Origin: Caldifarciminota bacterium 4484_18
GTDB lineage: Bacteria; Hydrothermota; UBA3073; NMUJ01
Assembly: GCA_002256535.1 (NCBI GenBank)
Contig: NMUJ01000068.1
Span: forward strand, 1-6,114
Reading direction: 5' to 3'
Length of the DNA stretch: 6,114 nucleotides
Shown: piece by piece, positions 5,209-6,114 of the stretch
Layout: every line of letters starts with the position of its first letter
Position numbering within the stretch: the stretch's first letter is position 1
Program-made: the position numbers and the translations under genes
Notes under the pieces: generated by a model
Databases searched by the model: none
Seen by the model: only the letters and a program-made list of their open reading frames with translations
What the model was told of the DNA's origin: nothing

Positions 5209-6114
5209 TTATTTCCACCCTTTATAGATGATTTCTAATGCTTTCTTTACACCTTTACCCAGCTCTACTGGATATCCAAGATCATTGAGTGCCATCTCAA
5301 GTGCCGCAATCGCCGCAATTGTATCGAATGGCCCCATATACCCGAGATGTGCAATTCTTATTATTTTACCCTTCAGGTGTGCTTGGCCACCTGCTACTTT
5401 TACACCATATTTTGTGTCCATCTGCTTTTTAAGGGTTTCACCATCTATACCTTCTGGTGCCTTTATGGCAGTTACCGAATCCGCGGGATACCTGCTAAGT
5501 AACTCCAACCCTATAGCTTTTACCGCTTCACGGGTGGCTTCAGCCAGAAGGTGGTGTCGTGCCAAAACGTTATCCATACCTTCTTGTTTGATGAGATCGA
5601 GTGCACTCTTTAACCCTATAATAAGTGATACTGCAGGCGTATATGCGGTTTGACCCTTTGCCTGTGACTTGAGCATCGCCTTAAAATCCCAGTAATACTT
5701 TGGTAACTTGGAAGTTTCGACAAATCTCATCGCCTTATCACTTATGCTAACGAATGCCAGGCCAGGTGGCATCATCAACCCCTTCTGTGAACCTGTAACA
5801 CAAATGTCAACACTCCACCCATCCACCTCTATATTACATGCACCAAGCCCACTGATTGCATCAACAACGAATATGGTATTATCCCTACCTTTTATTATTT
5901 CACCCAACTCTTTTATTGGCTCAAGTGTTCCCGTGCTCGTTTCGGATAATACTGCAAATACTGCCTTTATGTCGGGGTGTTCATTCAACATACTTTTAAC
6001 ATCCTCAGGGTCGGCACGATCACCCCATTCTGGATCTATCGTGAGTGTATTTAACCCAAACGCTTTACATATATCACGCCAACGTTCGCCAAACTTACCA
6101 CCAGTTATTGCCAA
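5209..6114 (-). CDS. Class V PLP-dependent aminotransferase, serine-pyruvate / alanine-glyoxylate type (5' truncated by window edge)
   Basis: This is the C-terminal ~301 residues of a fold-type I aminotransferase; members usually have about 380 residues, so roughly 80 are missing beyond the window and the true start is not visible. Counting from the window edge, T-G-G-K-F-G-E-R-W (4-12) is the usual N-G-x-F-G-x-R-W region. S-E-T-S-T-G is at 57-62. V-V-D-A-I-S-G-L-G-A at 83-92 contains the Asp that contacts the PLP ring nitrogen. T-G-S-Q-K-G at 107-112 carries the Schiff-base lysine (111). Y-T-P-A-V-S at 158-163, V-A-G-G-Q near 240-244 and R-I-A-H-L-G-Y-M near 253-260 complete the family pattern. 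Placement directly before serA suggests it aminates a serine-pathway intermediate, either 3-phosphohydroxypyruvate (in place of SerC) or hydroxypyruvate; alanine-glyoxylate transamination is an alternative. This copy shows no internal gap. The stop is TAA at 5209-5211. Confidence 0.92.
   Translation of the reverse strand: MAITGGKFGERWRDICKAFGLNTLTIDPEWGDRADPEDVKSMLNEHPDIKAVFAVLSETSTGTLEPIKELGEIIKGRDNTIFVVDAISGLGACNIEVDGWSVDICVTGSQKGLMMPPGLAFVSISDKAMRFVETSKLPKYYWDFKAMLKSQAKGQTAYTPAVSLIIGLKSALDLIKQEGMDNVLARHHLLAEATREAVKAIGLELLSRYPADSVTAIKAPEGIDGETLKKQMDTKYGVKVAGGQAHLKGKIIRIAHLGYMGPFDTIAAIAALEMALNDLGYPVELGKGVKKALEIIYKGWK

Noticed and set aside
5228..5653. Plus-strand open frame of 141 codons opposite the aminotransferase
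   Set aside because: It is antisense to conserved aminotransferase sequence, with a serine/alanine/isoleucine-rich translation lacking family features.
1..6114. CRISPR array, tRNA, rRNA, insertion sequence, prophage or defence genes
   Set aside because: No spaced repeats, cloverleaf sequences, transposase motifs or terminal inverted repeats were recognised. Nearly all of the window is accounted for by metabolic genes, and no gene-free stretch exceeds about 70 bases.

Overview
The window is a bacterial chromosome segment of moderate, slightly AT-rich composition, with every recognisable gene on the minus strand. A ribosome-hibernation-factor (HPF/RaiA) gene and bacterial-style AGGAGG ribosome binding sites point to Bacteria. 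Serine synthesis from SerA plus a class V aminotransferase, next to a DUF1015 gene, is typical of anaerobes, thermophiles and uncultivated candidate phyla. I cannot name a phylum from sequence alone.

Reading in the direction of transcription (right to left), the window starts inside a class V (serine-pyruvate / alanine-glyoxylate type) aminotransferase cut by the right edge. It is followed by serA (short-form phosphoglycerate dehydrogenase), a DUF1015 gene, a broken hpf/raiA gene, hutH (histidine ammonia-lyase) and purM (AIR synthetase). Spacings are 30 bp, a 1-base stop/start overlap, 8 bp, another 1-base overlap, and a 26-base overlap, so this looks like one polycistronic unit whose promoter lies outside the window. 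Downstream of purM is a 58-codon open stretch with no start codon. It is followed by a short intergenic region with a likely promoter and then the 5' part of a separate SDR-type nucleotide-sugar epimerase gene cut by the left edge.

The theme of the operon is amino acid and one-carbon metabolism: serine formation, histidine deamination and a purine-synthesis step, with a translation-silencing factor in between.

The most unusual aspect is that three of the genes appear to have lost internal or terminal pieces while the rest of each sequence still looks well conserved. purM loses its C-terminal end (the F-N-M-G-I-G segment) and runs into foreign coding sequence in another frame. hpf keeps its first ~30 and last ~30 residues, lacks its middle, and changes frame at the join. 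The DUF1015 gene lacks about 17 residues in frame right after its H-E-K-T-L motif. Smaller gaps may exist in serA and hutH. Either this lineage has accumulated recent short deletions, or the assembled sequence has collapsed segments; the window alone cannot decide. No mobile element, CRISPR array, tRNA or rRNA was seen.
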